Positions 25,537-26,607 of a stretch of DNA of 26,607 nucleotides are shown here, piece after piece. A program made the translations under genes and the position numbers. The stretch covers positions 1-26,607 of the forward strand of contig CAKUJM010000038.1 of the NCBI GenBank assembly GCA_934661755.1, given 5' to 3'. Positions within the stretch are counted from its first letter, which is position 1. Each line of letters starts with the position of its first letter. This stretch comes from an uncultured Lentisphaeria bacterium. GTDB taxonomy: Bacteria > Verrucomicrobiota > Lentisphaeria > Oligosphaerales > Oligosphaeraceae. The notes under the pieces are model-generated. The model did not search any database and had not been told where the DNA came from. It saw only the letters and a program-made list of their open reading frames with translations.

Positions 25537-26337
25537 ATGAAACGAAATAGCTTCACTCTCATAGAGCTGCTTACCGTGATCGCGATTATCGCGATCCTGG
25601 CGGGCATGCTGATGCCTGCGGTGAACAAGGCCCGTGCCTCCGCGCACCAGACCGCCTGCATGAACAACATGAACCAACTGGGCAAGGCCGAAGCCATCTT
25701 CCTGGTCGACAACGACAACCGGATCAATCCCGGAAAGACTGACTACAATGATGGGGGGACTGCTGGAGATTACAAGGAAGAGGGGATAAATGGCATGTAC
25801 AGTTATTGCGGGGGACTGTACGATTACATTGGCAAGGAGCAGCGTTCATTCAGATGCCCGCTGAGCGAGCCGTATGCCAATGCGAATCTGGAAGAAGTCT
25901 TTTATGGCGCAAATGCAAGTTTCGTGTTGCAGCGCATGAGCTACTTTGTCAATGGCGGGGTTCATACCAATTTCATCTATAAAAAGGGTGACACCATCCG
26001 TTCCATCAAGGAGACGTGGAAAAAGATCAGCAAGGTCAACTCCCCCTCCAAATTGGCAAGTCTGGCGGAGTGCAAGGAAGACGACGGTAATGATGACTTC
26101 AAATATGAAGGCACCGTCGGCGCCAGCGGCGTCAAGGAGGGAAGTGACTGGACGAGCACGCTGACAAATTGCACCGGCTGCCCGACCACCACTGATTACA
26201 AGTCGTTCCGTCTGAATGCCCATGGCAAGCGTTCCAACTTCCTCTTCCTCGATGGACACGGTGAAACCATGTTCGCGGAAGAAGCCGTTGATGCTATCAG
26301 CCACGAGAATGTCGCCACCATCTGGGCGGGCATCTAG
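25537..26337 (+). CDS. H-X9-DG pseudopilin-like protein (DUF1559-type)
   Basis: 266 residues. AGGAG lies 8 bases before the ATG. The leader MKRNS precedes 'FTLIELLTVIAIIAILAGML' and 'MPAVNKARASAHQTACMNNM', the form abundant in Lentisphaerae and Planctomycetes. Near the C-terminus is 'HGKRSNFLFLDGHGETMF', which fits the H-X9-DG signature. Proteins of this kind are numerous in PVC genomes and their job is mostly unknown; they may be extracellular pilin-like surface proteins. Ser is at -1. It is the last gene before the terminator at 26376. Confidence 0.87.
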   Translation: MKRNSFTLIELLTVIAIIAILAGMLMPAVNKARASAHQTACMNNMNQLGKAEAIFLVDNDNRINPGKTDYNDGGTAGDYKEEGINGMYSYCGGLYDYIGKEQRSFRCPLSEPYANANLEEVFYGANASFVLQRMSYFVNGGVHTNFIYKKGDTIRSIKETWKKISKVNSPSKLASLAECKEDDGNDDFKYEGTVGASGVKEGSDWTSTLTNCTGCPTTTDYKSFRLNAHGKRSNFLFLDGHGETMFAEEAVDAISHENVATIWAGI

Positions 26338-26375
26338 TCCCTGAGATTCGCCTAGGTACAATCATAACACCCCGG

Positions 26376-26418
26376 AGGGGCTGACTGCGTGTGAGAATTT
26401 GCGCGGTCAGCCCCTTTT
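26376..26418 (+). terminator. Intrinsic terminator closing the pseudopilin gene row
   Basis: A perfect 10-bp stem, AGGGGCTGAC (26376-26385) and GTCAGCCCCT (26406-26415), is followed by a T run. It lies 38 bases after the last stop codon and is a convincing end of transcription. Confidence 0.85.
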
Positions 26419-26460
26419 GTCAGTCATATAACCGCGCTCACGTTTTCCGACAAGAAAAGC

Positions 26461-26501
26461 CTCCCCTGCAAGGGGAGGTGGCGCGACAGCGCCGGAGGGG
26501 T
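26461..26501. repeat. Two-hairpin GC-rich intergenic repeat
   Basis: CCTCCCCT (26461-26468) pairs with AGGGGAGG (26472-26479), then GGCGC (26481-26485) pairs with GCGCC (26490-26494), ending GGAGGGG. This tandem-hairpin layout resembles short dispersed intergenic repeats found in many GC-rich bacterial genomes. Only one copy is in the window. The remaining bases to 26607 hold no gene that I can support. Confidence 0.6.
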
Positions 26502-26607
26502 TGGCGTCGGGCTTGACGTGCCGTGGTGCATAGTTTGGAGAACGCGCTTTGTTGCAAGCAGACTTTGTTATTGACAACACATGCACCGGCCAAGTTCACT
26601 CACGCGG

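Overview
The window looks like a chromosomal segment, around the replication origin, of a high-GC bacterium from the PVC group, most likely Lentisphaerae. That assignment is inferred from family types. It rests on a cluster of pseudopilin-like proteins with 'FTLIE' N-termini and no Gly before the cleavage site, an H-X9-DG pseudopilin-like protein, a sialidase-like BNR-repeat protein, and a very small Arg/Lys-rich protein starting MSQQH.

Layout. (1) Bases 1-6867, minus strand: an exact 77-bp direct repeat at the left edge, a SWIM-domain SNF2 helicase (367-3678), pyruvate phosphate dikinase (3765-6596) and a 35-residue basic protein (6760-6867). (2) Bases 6868-10204, plus strand: an AT-rich region carrying clusters of a TATAG pentamer, then a small winged-helix-like protein (7374-7718) that overlaps by ATGA a tubulin/FtsZ-superfamily GTPase (7715-8806), then a soluble Hanks-type Ser/Thr kinase (8876-10144) and one more TATAG cluster. 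This is laid out like a TubZRC (type III) partition locus with an added kinase. (3) Bases 10245-13030, minus strand: a BNR-repeat sialidase-like protein and a two-TM protein with an alpha/beta domain. (4) Bases 13472-15729, plus strand: a small lipoprotein, a terminator, a strong oriC candidate (14189-14422) and dnaN. The oriC candidate has five same-orientation DnaA-box-like 9-mers phased at 11-12 bp, further boxes and an AT-rich stretch. No dnaA, recF or gyrB is next to it. (5) Bases 15866-26418, plus strand: a consensus-like sigma70 promoter leads into a secreted protein of unknown function and a row of type II secretion pseudopilin-like genes in the order H, I, J, K (1205 residues), G, a second G-like gene and an H-X9-DG protein, ending at a clear hairpin terminator. 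A two-hairpin dispersed-type repeat follows.

Most interesting point: the TubR/TubZ-like pair, its candidate centromere repeats and the kinase lie about 4-7 kb from the oriC candidate. Partition loci are often found near origins, so a tubulin-based and possibly phosphorylation-controlled chromosome segregation or cytoskeletal system is a reasonable hypothesis. What is seen is the tubulin signature loop, the overlapping genes, the repeats and the kinase motifs. The segregation role is inference.
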